Below, one piece after another: positions 24,130-32,237 of a stretch of 46,834 bases of DNA (its first letter is position 1; the number at the start of each line of letters is the position of its first letter). The stretch comes from Sporosarcina psychrophila. Its GTDB lineage: Bacteria; Bacillota; Bacilli; Bacillales_A; Planococcaceae. A program made the position numbers and the translations under genes. Below the pieces are notes generated by a model. It did no database searches. It saw only the letters and a program-made list of their open reading frames with translations, and was not told the origin of the DNA. The stretch spans positions 1 through 46,834 of the forward strand of contig DYWT01000140.1 of assembly GCA_020742515.1 (NCBI GenBank), written 5' to 3'.

Positions 24130-24630
24130 ATGAATATTTATATGACATCCGGTACACCTGAATTTATGATTACTTTAAAAGAAAAGTACGCGGCGGAAGG
24201 TCTGATTGCCATGCATGGACAAGGCAATTCCCTTCTGTTACATGAAACAGAAGGGAAAACGGTGTTTCAAACACCACGTCGCTACGAAGTAATCGGCACG
24301 TCCGGAACGCTTCAAGATGACGGCTATTTCGTTTTCAATAATATTCCTGTCACGGATGAAGGGCGTCCCATTTTCGAACATCGCTTTGCAGAACGTGCGG
24401 GTGCCATTGATTCTGAACTCGGATTTGTTGCTTTCCGTTTGCTCCGTCCACTCGATTCCGACACCTATATCGTGATGACAGAATGGTCCGAGAGCGCCCA
24501 TTATACAAGGTGGAAAAACTCCTCCTCTTTCGACAAGGCCCACTCACCAAATTCAGAAACTGGGGTCGACAATACACCCCATATCTTTTCAAGCGCTCCT
24601 TATGTAACAACTTATACAACAAAGGAGTAA
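24130..24630 (+). CDS. hmoB: Heme-degrading monooxygenase HmoB-like
   Basis: A 166-residue protein with an ABM ferredoxin-like domain in its C-terminal two-thirds: NNIPVTDEGRPIFEHRFAER, GFVAFRLLRP and the conserved HYTRWKNSSSF with the heme-ligand region. An N-terminal extension (MNIYMTSGTPEFM...) is typical of B. subtilis HmoB (YhgC), which releases iron from heme. It is divergent from hemE, so heme synthesis and breakdown are neighbours. I use ATG 24130 (AAGGAGG at 10 bases); an in-frame TTG at 24124 is the alternative. Confidence 0.85.
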   Translation: MNIYMTSGTPEFMITLKEKYAAEGLIAMHGQGNSLLLHETEGKTVFQTPRRYEVIGTSGTLQDDGYFVFNNIPVTDEGRPIFEHRFAERAGAIDSELGFVAFRLLRPLDSDTYIVMTEWSESAHYTRWKNSSSFDKAHSPNSETGVDNTPHIFSSAPYVTTYTTKE

Positions 24631-24671
24631 GTACACAAACGCGTGACCTGAGGCCTGCATAAAGCAAGCCA

Positions 24672-24714
24672 TGCAGCAGAGTGGGATTGAACTTCATCCC
24701 TCTTTGTTGCTGCA
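24672..24714 (+). terminator. Hairpin after hmoB, member of a repeated hairpin motif
   Basis: Outer stem TGCAGCA (24672-24678) with TGCTGCA (24708-24714) and inner stem GGGAT/ATCCC. The 22-base inner segment 24681-24702 is identical to the reverse complement of 27347-27368, where a different outer stem is used. T-rich sequence follows, so it may terminate hmoB. Confidence 0.55.
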
Positions 24715-24816
24715 GGACACGGTTATTTTTTCTGCCCTACCATTGTCCCTCATCGAATGTTTGCTATAATGAAGTAGAAACATTCAAACTAGTGGCATTT
24801 AGAGAGGGGTAATCGA

Positions 24817-25980
24817 TTGAGAGAGCAATTATTCGAAAAACTTGAAAGCGCTTACGAGGATATGGTCGTTATTCGCCGTCATCTTCACATGAATCCTGAA
24901 CTATCTTTCAAGGAAAAAAATACTGCGCAATATATATATAATTTTTATGCTGAACTTGGGATTGAAGTACAGCAAGGGGTTGGCGGTAATGGAGTTGTAG
25001 CACGGGTATCAGGCGGAAGGCCAGGCAAGACAGTCGCACTGCGTGCAGATTTTGATGCCCTACCGATTCAAGATGAAAAAGATGTACCCTATAAATCGAC
25101 TGTTCCCGGTGTCATGCATGCCTGTGGCCACGACGGGCATACGGCAACGCTCCTCCAGCTTGCAAAAGCGTTTCATGAGTTGCAAGAAGACCTTACCGGT
25201 GAGTATGTCTTTATCCACCAACATGCGGAAGAGTATGCCCCAGGCGGTGCTATTTCGATGATTGAAGACGGTTGCCTCGATGGAGTCGATGTCATTTTCG
25301 GAACGCATCTATGGTCGTTGACACCTTCCGGGACAATCGAATATTTAACCGGTCCTGTCATGGCAGCCGCCGACCGTTTTGACATTATAATTCAAGGCGC
25401 CGGCGGTCACGGTGCAGCTCCACATCAAACGAAAGATGCCATTGTCATCGGTGCCCAACTGGTTATGAATTTACAGCAACTCGTTTCCCGACGCGTCAAT
25501 CCAATCGATTCCGCTGTATTATCCATTGGATCATTTGTCGCACAAAATGCTTTCAATGTCATAGCCGATTCAGCAACATTGGGTGGTACAGTCCGAACAT
25601 TCAATCCAAAAATTCGTGACTTAATGGAACGTGAGATGAAACGTGTCATTGACGGAACTGCACTTGCAAATGACTGTACCATTGATTTTGAATATGTACG
25701 CGGATATCCTGCCGTTGTCAATCACGAAGCTGAGACGGAATTTCTAAAAACTGTAGCAGAAAGCATCCTTAACGTTGAATCTGTCGTCGAATCAACGCCG
25801 CAAATGGGTGGCGAAGATTTTGCGTACTATTTGGAAAAAGTACCTGGAACGTTTTTCTTCACAGGTGCAAAACCGGAGCATCCTTATCCGCATCATCATC
25901 CGAAATTCGACTTTGATGAAAGCGCAATGCTTCTGGCCGCAAAAACACTCGGGGCTGCAGCAATCGATTATCAAAAATAA
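24817..25980 (+). CDS. M20-family amidohydrolase (YhaA/AmhX type)
   Basis: A 387-residue metallopeptidase-like amidohydrolase. Metal-site motifs: LRADFDALPIQ with Asp, MHACGHDGHTA, QHAEEYAPGG with the catalytic Glu pair, GTHLW, and a C-terminal MGGEDFAYYLEKVPG and HPYPHHHPKF. The dimerisation domain spans about 185-290 (QGAGGHGAAPHQTKDAI). Relatives hydrolyse N-acyl amino acids, indole-acetyl conjugates or N-acetyl-diaminopimelate; the substrate here is unknown. The start is TTG with AGAGGGG 8 bases upstream and no nearby in-frame ATG. A terminator follows after a dispersed repeat. Confidence 0.87.
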   Translation: MREQLFEKLESAYEDMVVIRRHLHMNPELSFKEKNTAQYIYNFYAELGIEVQQGVGGNGVVARVSGGRPGKTVALRADFDALPIQDEKDVPYKSTVPGVMHACGHDGHTATLLQLAKAFHELQEDLTGEYVFIHQHAEEYAPGGAISMIEDGCLDGVDVIFGTHLWSLTPSGTIEYLTGPVMAAADRFDIIIQGAGGHGAAPHQTKDAIVIGAQLVMNLQQLVSRRVNPIDSAVLSIGSFVAQNAFNVIADSATLGGTVRTFNPKIRDLMEREMKRVIDGTALANDCTIDFEYVRGYPAVVNHEAETEFLKTVAESILNVESVVESTPQMGGEDFAYYLEKVPGTFFFTGAKPEHPYPHHHPKFDFDESAMLLAAKTLGAAAIDYQK

Positions 25981-26084
25981 GAAAAGTGCTGGAAGGCTTT
26001 AAGCTAAAGGCGCTCGAGCTAGACAACAAGAAAAGCGCAAGCGCCTGAGTAGCTTGAAAAACGTATAACTTCTTATTCTTTATG
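25981..26084. repeat. Dispersed GAAAAGCGCAAGCGCC / GGCGCT-GAGCTAGAC repeat
   Basis: Contains GGCGCTCGAGCTAGACAAC followed by AAGAAAAGCGCAAGCGCC, the end motifs of the 120-bp units at 12846-13085. It then carries TTGAAAAACGTATA...CTTATTCTTTAT, which recurs at 42924-42950. No coding content. Confidence 0.7.
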
Positions 26085-26092
26085 AAAATGAT

Positions 26093-26127
26093 GGCCTTCT
26101 CACTTAAATAGGTGAGAAGGCCTTTTT
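26093..26127 (+). terminator. Terminator of the amidohydrolase gene
   Basis: GGCCTTCTCAC pairs perfectly with GTGAGAAGGCC (11 bp, 8-base loop), then TTTTT. Confidence 0.9.
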
Positions 26128-26255
26128 ACTATTGGCCAATCATAAATAGTCCTGTAAACTCATTAAAGACCGGTTAATTCAGCCCCCAAAAACTGTAGAT
26201 TCGACAGGTTAATGGAACCAACAGGCAAAATAGTACATATTAACCAACAAAATGG

Positions 26256-26283
26256 TTGCATTTATAATTTTCTGACTTATAAT
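26256..26283 (+). promoter_or_regulatory. comK promoter with a CodY-like box
   Basis: TTGCAT (26256-26261), 16 bases, TATAAT (26278-26283), leaving about a 30-base leader. The 15-mer AATTTTCTGACTTAT at 26266-26280 matches 11 of 15 positions of the CodY consensus AATTTTCWGAAAATT, including the first ten, and sits in the promoter spacer. CodY represses comK in B. subtilis; binding here is inferred. Confidence 0.55.
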
Positions 26284-26321
26284 GTGATTTTAAGACTAAA
26301 AATTATAAGGGGTGCATTAAT

Positions 26322-26861
26322 TTGGGGAAAAAGAATGAAAATGGAAATTACATTGTTTCCTTCGACACGTTTATGTTACAACCTGTAATCAAAGGGAATA
26401 AAATTTCAACAAATGTCGTCGAACGAAACGGCGAATTCAGTGTTCCAAGAAAGCCCATCCACATTGTTAGAAAGTCCTGCGATTTTTATGGAGGTTCTTT
26501 GCAAAATTCAACAAATACAGCGAAACTTGCGCTAGGCAAACGACATAAAACTCCGATTATCGTAGCTCATGACTTTGGGGTACCTTATATCTTCCTACCT
26601 ACCATGTCTCCAGCTTCTGAACAGAATGTCTGGATTTCTTACAGTGCAATCGAAAATATAGAGCAAGACAATATGGACTCTATTATCCATTTAGAAAATA
26701 ATCGTTCTTTCAAGGTGAATATTTCAGCCGCGACTATGTACCGTCAATATGCAGTCGCTACTCTTCTCGAAAAAAACTTCTTGAAGAAACAAAGACAGCT
26801 AAACAGACCTTCCGTCTTTGAAGAGTTTGAAGATTATAATGACACTGAGGACGACGATTGA
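26322..26861 (+). CDS. comK: Competence transcription factor ComK
   Basis: A 179-residue homologue of ComK, the master activator of DNA-uptake genes, which binds A/T-rich K-boxes. Family features seen: YIVSFDTFMLQPV near the N-terminus, IVRKSCDFYGGSLQN, KLALGKRHKTPIIV, IFLPTMSPASEQNVWISYSAI (about 84-104) and an acidic disordered tail ending EDYNDTEDDD. The start is TTG with AAGGGGTG 7 bases upstream. Gene order with yhaA-like and yhjD-like neighbours resembles the B. subtilis comK region. DegU, an enhancer of comK autoactivation in B. subtilis, is encoded 1.3 kb away. Whether the strain is naturally competent is not shown. Confidence 0.88.
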   Translation: MGKKNENGNYIVSFDTFMLQPVIKGNKISTNVVERNGEFSVPRKPIHIVRKSCDFYGGSLQNSTNTAKLALGKRHKTPIIVAHDFGVPYIFLPTMSPASEQNVWISYSAIENIEQDNMDSIIHLENNRSFKVNISAATMYRQYAVATLLEKNFLKKQRQLNRPSVFEEFEDYNDTEDDD

Positions 26862-26862
26862 C

Positions 26863-27222
26863 TTAACTTTCGGCCATTGCAAAGTATATGCCTAACAGTT
26901 CTTCTGTCCGATTGCGGAGGCGGACGTTCAAATAGCGTCTGTGGTCTTCATAGCCGCCGTGCATAAAAACATACTCGGTGAAGGTGGCGTCCGTTTTCCT
27001 CCGTATGACTTTCATGTTATGGCGACGTAAATAGATTTTAGTTTTCTTCAGTTCGGTCCGTGCAAACTTTGCAGCTTCGTCAACAATCTTGACATAAGGG
27101 CCTTTCAGTTTGAATGAACCTTTTTCAATTGATTCCCGATCTCTCGCTAATATAATAAGAAGCATCGGCAAATAAATCATGTTCTCAAAATACGGCAATG
27201 CCTCCGCAGGAATTAAAGGCAT
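26863..27222 (-). CDS. Conserved hypothetical protein, YhjD-like
   Basis: A 119-residue protein starting MPLIPAEALPYFENMIYLPM, with an amphipathic/hydrophobic N-terminus and a strongly basic remainder (KTKIYLRRHNMKVIRRKTDATF). It resembles the small B. subtilis protein YhjD as I remember it; no function known. ATG 27222 has AGGAG 9 bases upstream, preferred to an in-frame TTG at 27243. It converges with comK, the stop codons being one base apart. Confidence 0.6.
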   Translation of the reverse strand: MPLIPAEALPYFENMIYLPMLLIILARDRESIEKGSFKLKGPYVKIVDEAAKFARTELKKTKIYLRRHNMKVIRRKTDATFTEYVFMHGGYEDHRRYLNVRLRNRTEELLGIYFAMAES

Positions 27223-27342
27223 TATAGTCACTCCTCTCTCCAAGTAGGAACATTAGTTCGCATACCTATTGTATGCCCGCATCATTGAAAAAACAACCTA
27301 CAAATTTATGGAATTTATGCTTTTACTTGGAGGAGGATTGCC

Positions 27343-27374
27343 CAATGAGGGATGAAGTTCAATCCCACTCATTG
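27343..27374 (-). repeat. Second copy of the GGGAT-loop-ATCCC hairpin motif
   Basis: CAATGAG (27343-27349) pairs with CTCATTG (27368-27374) around an inner segment identical to the reverse complement of 24681-24702. As at hmoB, it reads GTGGGATTGAACTTCATCCC downstream of a gene on the transcribed strand, but with an unrelated outer stem. Confidence 0.6.
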
Positions 27375-27473
27375 CATGAGTTGTATCCTATAGCCCTAAG
27401 CGCTAGATACTGGACATGAATTATCATCTTTCGCAGGTTATCCATAGTACGAGATTTTAATAGCTCTTGGAAC

Positions 27474-27506
27474 AAAAAAAGACTTTCGGCCAAAAAGCCG
27501 GAAGTC
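27474..27506 (-). terminator. Terminator of the lipoprotein gene
   Basis: GACTTTCGGC (27481-27490) pairs with GCCGGAAGTC (27497-27506) with one G-U; seven T follow on the minus strand. Confidence 0.9.
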
Positions 27507-27516
27507 CTACATAATT

Positions 27517-28092
27517 TCACTCTTGTTTCTCTCCATCATCACCAATGTAATGCACGGATGCCACTTTCCAGTCGCCGTCATTTTTCGTAAATACGGTCAC
27601 TTGTCTGCCAGTCGGCTTCGTTACAAGACCTGTGGACAATTGTTTATACGTTGTCGTCAAATTTGAAAATACTTGGGCTTCCGTATCAGAGTATTTCACA
27701 ATAGTTACATTCGATACTTCACGCTTTAGCTCATACTCCTTGAAATGGTCTGCCATAAAGGCGCGTTCTTCCTCAAGATCATAGTCTTTCGCTGACAGCG
27801 TGGCCAAATAGCCATCGAGATCCTGCTTATTCAATGTCTCCATATTCCTGTCAAGTACAGCTAAAAGTTGTTTTTTCTCATCAGCCGGAACACCAGACGC
27901 TTCTTCTATCGTCTCTCCCGACAAGCTGAATCCCACTTTTTTCTCATCCACACCATGATTGATCGAGCCGTATTCATTTGTTGCTTCACCGTCATTGACA
28001 GAGCCCGTTTCAACAGGGCCTCCTTCATCCTTACCACAAGCACCAAGCAGTAAAAGGACTGACATACTTATAGGGACAATCATCTTTTTCAT
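27517..28092 (-). CDS. Putative lipoprotein with an NTF2-like C-terminal domain
   Basis: A 191-residue exported protein: signal peptide with lipobox LLLLGACG (Cys19), a disordered linker (about 20-60), then a domain (about 70-185) of helix (LLAVLDRNMETLNKQDLDGYLATLSAKD) plus strands. The strands are SNVTIVKYSDTEAQVFSNLTTTY and VTVFTKNDGDWKVASVHYIG, the NTF2/SnoaL-like layout. No catalytic residues are evident; such domains often bind ligands or partners. It lies downstream of degU but after a terminator, so it is probably a separate unit. Confidence 0.75.
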   Translation of the reverse strand: MKKMIVPISMSVLLLLGACGKDEGGPVETGSVNDGEATNEYGSINHGVDEKKVGFSLSGETIEEASGVPADEKKQLLAVLDRNMETLNKQDLDGYLATLSAKDYDLEEERAFMADHFKEYELKREVSNVTIVKYSDTEAQVFSNLTTTYKQLSTGLVTKPTGRQVTVFTKNDGDWKVASVHYIGDDGEKQE

Positions 28093-28113
28093 CTTTTTTC
28101 CTCCCGAACAGGT

Positions 28114-28142
28114 AAAAAGGCCGCTCCAACTGGAAGGCCTTT
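28114..28142 (-). terminator. Terminator of degSU
   Basis: AAAGGCC (28116-28122) pairs with GGCCTTT (28136-28142); T-run on the minus strand, 25 bases after degU. Confidence 0.75.
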
Positions 28143-28167
28143 CTCCTTTTTTTGAACAAAATCTAAT

Positions 28168-28848
28168 TTATTTCACTTCGACCCAACCATTTTTAATCGC
28201 AGTTACAACCGCTTGTGTTCGGTCATTTACAGCCATTTTCTGAAGAATGCTTGAGACATGATTCTTAACTGTTTTTTCAGAAATGAATAGCGTTTCTCCG
28301 ATTGTCCGGTTACTTTGCCCATCTGTCAACAGTTGCAATACCTCACACTCACGTTTAGTAAGTAAGTGAAACGGCCGACGGATATCATTTTGCTGGAACG
28401 ATCCTTTATGTTCACGTTCGCTTAATCTGCGGAACTCTGTAACGAGATTATGCGTCACTTTCGGATGGAGGTATGAACCGCCCAACGCAACAACTTTAAT
28501 CGCTTGAACAATCGCATCTGCATCCATCTCTTTTAACATATAGCCGAGTGCACCTGTTTTCAGTGCATGCGATACATACGATTCGTCATCGTGAATCGAC
28601 AACATAATTACCTTTGCGTCAGGAAACTCTTTAACAAGATTTTCTGTCGCATCGACACCATTCATGCGCGGCATGTTAATATCCATGAGGACAACATCCG
28701 GTTCGCACTGCCTATAAAGTTCGTTCACTTCGCCGCCGTCGTCTCCTTCGGCAACAACTTCAAAAGAATCTTCAAAATCAAGGATTCTCTTTACCCCTTC
28801 ACGGAATAATTGGTGGTCATCTACAATTAATATTTTTGTAATAGTCAT
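28168..28848 (-). CDS. degU: Response regulator DegU
   Basis: This 226-residue NarL/LuxR-family regulator controls exoenzymes, motility, biofilm and competence. Receiver domain with DDH at 10-12 and phosphoacceptor Asp56 in VVLMDINMP; LuxR HTH in the last 65 residues ([20 protein letters not shown]...[17 protein letters not shown]). It is very close to B. subtilis DegU, including [18 protein letters not shown] and AIKNGWVE at the end. I start at ATG 28848, with GGAGG 8 bases upstream; two earlier in-frame ATGs crowd or precede the site. It follows degS by 21 bases. Confidence 0.95.
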   Translation of the reverse strand: MTITKILIVDDHQLFREGVKRILDFEDSFEVVAEGDDGGEVNELYRQCEPDVVLMDINMPRMNGVDATENLVKEFPDAKVIMLSIHDDESYVSHALKTGALGYMLKEMDADAIVQAIKVVALGGSYLHPKVTHNLVTEFRRLSEREHKGSFQQNDIRRPFHLLTKRECEVLQLLTDGQSNRTIGETLFISEKTVKNHVSSILQKMAVNDRTQAVVTAIKNGWVEVK

Positions 28849-28869
28849 AGTCATTTCCTCCCCATGCAT

Positions 28870-30027
28870 CTAGTCATCAATTATTTCACTCTGAAGTGGA
28901 ATCTGGAAATGGATTATCGTGCCATTGCCAGGCGTTGAAATTATTGTCATCTTGCCTTTTAACAACTCAATCCGTTCCCGCATTCCAATCAAACCGAATG
29001 ACTTATCTTTCACTTCATTTTGATCGAATCCTTGTCCAGTATCTTTGACGATAATATTCATTATATCGCGAAGCCATTCAGTTTTCACCCAAATGTCCTT
29101 CGTTTTCCCATGTTTCAATGCATTTGAAACGGATTCTTGCACAAGCCGGAAGACCGATACTTCGAAGTTCGTTTGAAAACGCAGCTCTTGTCCGATGTTT
29201 TGGAAATGAATTTCAACACCTTTTTCGTATTCTTCGATTGTCGATAAATACTTTCTCAATGTCGGAATCAGACCAAGATCGTCAAGCGCCATAGGCCGGA
29301 GATCATAAATGATACGACGGACTTCATGAAGCGCATTTCTCACCATGCTCTTAAGATCTGCCAGTTCACCCAGTGCAGGTTCAGGACCTTTTTCGACATA
29401 AATCTTTTCAATCAATCCGGTACGAATCAACACATTTGCTAACATTTGTGCAGGTCCATCATGAATGTCGCGAGATAGCCTTTTGCGTTCCTCTTCCTGT
29501 GCCTGGATAATTCTAATGCCAAATTCTTGTTTGTGCCTTGCGGTTTCAAGTGCTTCGCCTACATTTTTTAAATCCGTTGTCAAATAGTTAATAACAGTCG
29601 CAACTTGGTTGACAAGATGATCTGCTCGTTCGATTGTCTCAAGCAGCACCACAAGACGTCTGTCTAAGTCATCCCGGCGGGCGCGCAGTTGCTTCTCTTC
29701 CATCCGGTTAATGGATAGGCGGACAAGCAAGTCATTTGCCACTTCATAAGCTTCTCTAACTTGTTCTTCTGTAAAATTCATGAAGTTTTTCGAAACGTCT
29801 GCAAGTCTTCGGCGGGAATGACGCGTCATATCTTCCAAATAGTCGCCTTCTGTTATTGCCCGGGAAATGTCGTTTTTGACTATTGTAAGTTCATTTTTCA
29901 TATCTTCAAAGCTCCGACGGCTTTGTTCACTTATAATAAAGATATCGTTCTTTGAGTGATCCATAGCACGGACCATGCTATTGAAGATGGTTTCAAGCGT
30001 TTGGATATCGATTGTATTTTCTTTCAA
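28870..30027 (-). CDS. degS: Sensor histidine kinase DegS
   Basis: A 385-residue cytoplasmic kinase, exactly the B. subtilis DegS length. An N-terminal coiled-coil signalling region (about 1-180) is followed by the HisKA_3 phosphoacceptor His189 in LSRDIHDGPAQMLANVLIR and the HATPase domain (NALKHGKTKDIWV, VKDTGQGFDQNE, SFGLIGMRERIELL). No membrane segment. It phosphorylates DegU. Divergent from yvyE, as in B. subtilis. Confidence 0.95.
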   Translation of the reverse strand: MKENTIDIQTLETIFNSMVRAMDHSKNDIFIISEQSRRSFEDMKNELTIVKNDISRAITEGDYLEDMTRHSRRRLADVSKNFMNFTEEQVREAYEVANDLLVRLSINRMEEKQLRARRDDLDRRLVVLLETIERADHLVNQVATVINYLTTDLKNVGEALETARHKQEFGIRIIQAQEEERKRLSRDIHDGPAQMLANVLIRTGLIEKIYVEKGPEPALGELADLKSMVRNALHEVRRIIYDLRPMALDDLGLIPTLRKYLSTIEEYEKGVEIHFQNIGQELRFQTNFEVSVFRLVQESVSNALKHGKTKDIWVKTEWLRDIMNIIVKDTGQGFDQNEVKDKSFGLIGMRERIELLKGKMTIISTPGNGTIIHFQIPLQSEIIDD

Positions 30028-30180
30028 TAAGTTACCTCCCGCCTACAGGCCCGAAAATTGACATATATACTAATAAGGAGTGTTGTAGGAATAATGATTT
30101 CCTTTCGCACTTCGTTTATTATAGCATCATAGTACCCACTTGATATTAAGATTGTATTACAAGTAATGGAGGTGCCGCAA

Positions 30181-30813
30181 ATGCGAGCAGATTATACTAC
30201 AGTGAAAAATTATGGAGAGAGTGAATTGGTTATCCAAAAATCCAGATTTCTTACCTTCGTGAAACGTGCTGAAACGGAGGATGAGGCCCTCGACTTCATT
30301 CAAGATATCAAAAAAAGACATCATAATGCTAACCATAATTGTTCAGCCTATATGATTGGCGAACACGACAACATCCAAAAGGCAAATGATGATGGTGAAC
30401 CAACGGGAACCGCGGGTGTACCCATGCTTGAAGTGTTGAAAAAGCAAGGACTGAAAGATACCGTCGTCGTCGTGACACGCTATTTTGGAGGTATCAAACT
30501 CGGTGGCGGCGGTCTAATTCGTGCGTATGGCCGCGCAACGTCTGAGGGCATTGCAGCCGCATGTACCGTTGAAAGAAAACTTCATCATTTAATGAAAGTA
30601 ACAATAGACTATACATGGCTCGGAAAAGTCGAAAATGAAATAAGACAATCCCCTTATCCACTAAAAGAAATTTCTTATTCAGATGGTGTTAATCTATTCG
30701 TGTACGTTCCGGTGGCGGAAGCAGAGACCTTCACAGCATGGATGGCTGAGCTGACGAATGGACAAGCGGGAATTATGTCGGCCTCTAGCGAATTTCTTGA
30801 ATTCGACAGCTAA
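30181..30813 (+). CDS. yvyE: YigZ/IMPACT-family protein YvyE
   Basis: A 210-residue protein with an N-terminal IMPACT/UPF0029 domain (about 1-130: QKSRFLTFVKRAETEDEAL, HHNANHNCSAYMIG, DDGEPTGTAGVPMLEVL, VVVVTRYFGGIKLGGGGLIRAYG) and a C-terminal ferredoxin-like DUF1949 domain. The molecular role is not firmly known; the family is linked to translation control. ATG 30181 has GGAGG 8 bases upstream, so the ATG at 30166 is rejected. Confidence 0.92.
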   Translation: MRADYTTVKNYGESELVIQKSRFLTFVKRAETEDEALDFIQDIKKRHHNANHNCSAYMIGEHDNIQKANDDGEPTGTAGVPMLEVLKKQGLKDTVVVVTRYFGGIKLGGGGLIRAYGRATSEGIAAACTVERKLHHLMKVTIDYTWLGKVENEIRQSPYPLKEISYSDGVNLFVYVPVAEAETFTAWMAELTNGQAGIMSASSEFLEFDS

Positions 30814-30970
30814 CTAAAAAAATAGTATAATAGGAAAGATCGTGGTCATTTATGTCGCGAAGCCCCTGTAACCCGTAATGTTGTCTTTGCTCTTTGACAA
30901 GTTGTGTCAATTATATGATCAGCTATGAAAAAAGGGAAGTTTTACATAGCCGATTCCGGAGGAACTAGAA

Positions 30971-32026
30971 ATGAAAAGAAAAGATTATAAGAAACAGAAG
31001 AAATCGTCTGGTAAACGCTTAGCTATAAAAGTTGCGCTTCTTCTTACGCTTTCCTTATTTCTTGTTGTGGCGGCCTATGCTGCTTCCTTACAGAAAAAAG
31101 CAGAAAATGCGGCAGTTCGTGCATATGAAGTTGTCCCCGACCGGCCTAAATCTGAAATTCGTGAAGTGAAAGTCGAGCCTGCAAGTGACAATGTTTCCAT
31201 TTTATTCATCGGTGTCGATGACAGTGAAGCGCGCCACCAGGGTGATAGCAACAGCCGATCGGATGCACTCCTCCTGGCAACGTTGAATCCAAGAAATAAG
31301 TCTGTGAAACTGGTCAGCATTCCGCGTGATTCATATGTTTATATTCCGGAAGTCAAGTACAGGGATAAAATCACGCATGCCCACGCATTCGGTGGAACCC
31401 GTGCAGCAATTGAAACAATTGAAGAATTATTCGAAATCCCAGTCGACTACTATGTAAAGATGAATTTTAACGCATTCATTGACGTCGTCAATGCAATTGG
31501 CGGTATTGAAGCAGAAGTTCCATACGATCGAATTGAAAAAGATGAAAATGATAAATACACGATTCAGCTAAAAAAAGGTTTGCAACAACTTGACGGTAAA
31601 CACGCGCTTGCGCTTGCCCGGACACGTAAACTCGATACCGACGTCGAACGCGGGAAACGCCAGCAAATGATTTTGCAGGCAATTATGAAAGAAGTCGTCT
31701 CAGTGAAATCAGTAACAAAATATGGCGATGTCATTGATGCAGTTGGTGACAACATGAAAACCGACATGACGTTCGATGAAATGAAATCGTTCTTGGAATA
31801 TGTTAAAGGCGGTATGCCACAAGTTGATACACTTAGTTTGAAAGGCTACGATGATATGTCCACGGGTATTTACTACTGGAAGCTAGATGAGCCTTATCTA
31901 GCTGAAGTGAAGAAAATATTGCAGTCACATCTTGGCCTCATCCCCGACTCATCCAGTCTAACTGACAGCAGTTCGACCATGACCGGTTCAGGAGAAGAAG
32001 CCTTAGAAGATAATTTAACTAACTGA
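30971..32026 (+). CDS. LytR-CpsA-Psr (LCP) family glycopolymer transferase
   Basis: LCP proteins transfer wall teichoic acid or other undecaprenyl-linked polymers to peptidoglycan on the outer membrane face. This 351-residue protein has a basic N-terminus, one transmembrane helix (about 22-42, LLLTLSLFLVVAAYAA) and an extracellular LCP domain. Domain motifs: ILFIGVDD, NSRSDALLLATLNP, VSIPRDSYVYIPE (catalytic Arg) and KHALALARTRKLDTDVERGKRQQ. The C-terminus is Ser/Thr-rich. Its position between yvyE and tagO is that of yvhJ (tagV) in B. subtilis; orthology to TagT/U/V is not resolved here. Confidence 0.9.
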   Translation: MKRKDYKKQKKSSGKRLAIKVALLLTLSLFLVVAAYAASLQKKAENAAVRAYEVVPDRPKSEIREVKVEPASDNVSILFIGVDDSEARHQGDSNSRSDALLLATLNPRNKSVKLVSIPRDSYVYIPEVKYRDKITHAHAFGGTRAAIETIEELFEIPVDYYVKMNFNAFIDVVNAIGGIEAEVPYDRIEKDENDKYTIQLKKGLQQLDGKHALALARTRKLDTDVERGKRQQMILQAIMKEVVSVKSVTKYGDVIDAVGDNMKTDMTFDEMKSFLEYVKGGMPQVDTLSLKGYDDMSTGIYYWKLDEPYLAEVKKILQSHLGLIPDSSSLTDSSSTMTGSGEEALEDNLTN

Positions 32027-32037
32027 TACACTAAGAG

Positions 32038-32069
32038 CCAGGTTGATCATACACCTGGTTTTTTTTTTA
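32038..32069 (+). terminator. Terminator of the LCP gene
   Basis: CCAGGT (32038-32043) pairs with ACCTGG (32053-32058), then about eleven T. Confidence 0.85.
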
Positions 32070-32093
32070 TTTCCAAACATACATATTTTAAAG

Positions 32094-32137
32094 AAAAATG
32101 GCCATGCTACCTTAATGTAAAGGAGCATGGCCATTTT
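32094..32137. terminator. Bidirectional terminator between LCP gene and tagO
   Basis: AAAAATGGCCATGCT-a-CCTT pairs with AAGG-AGCATGGCCATTTTT around a short loop; one bulge. Suited to converging transcripts. Confidence 0.85.
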
Positions 32138-32237
32138 TTCTTTGAAATTAAGAAAGTATAAGTTTTTTAAATCTGGAACAGTGTCTAGACTTCAGATACT
32201 TAACACGTTTCTTATTGCCAAGTTTTAAAAGTCTGTA

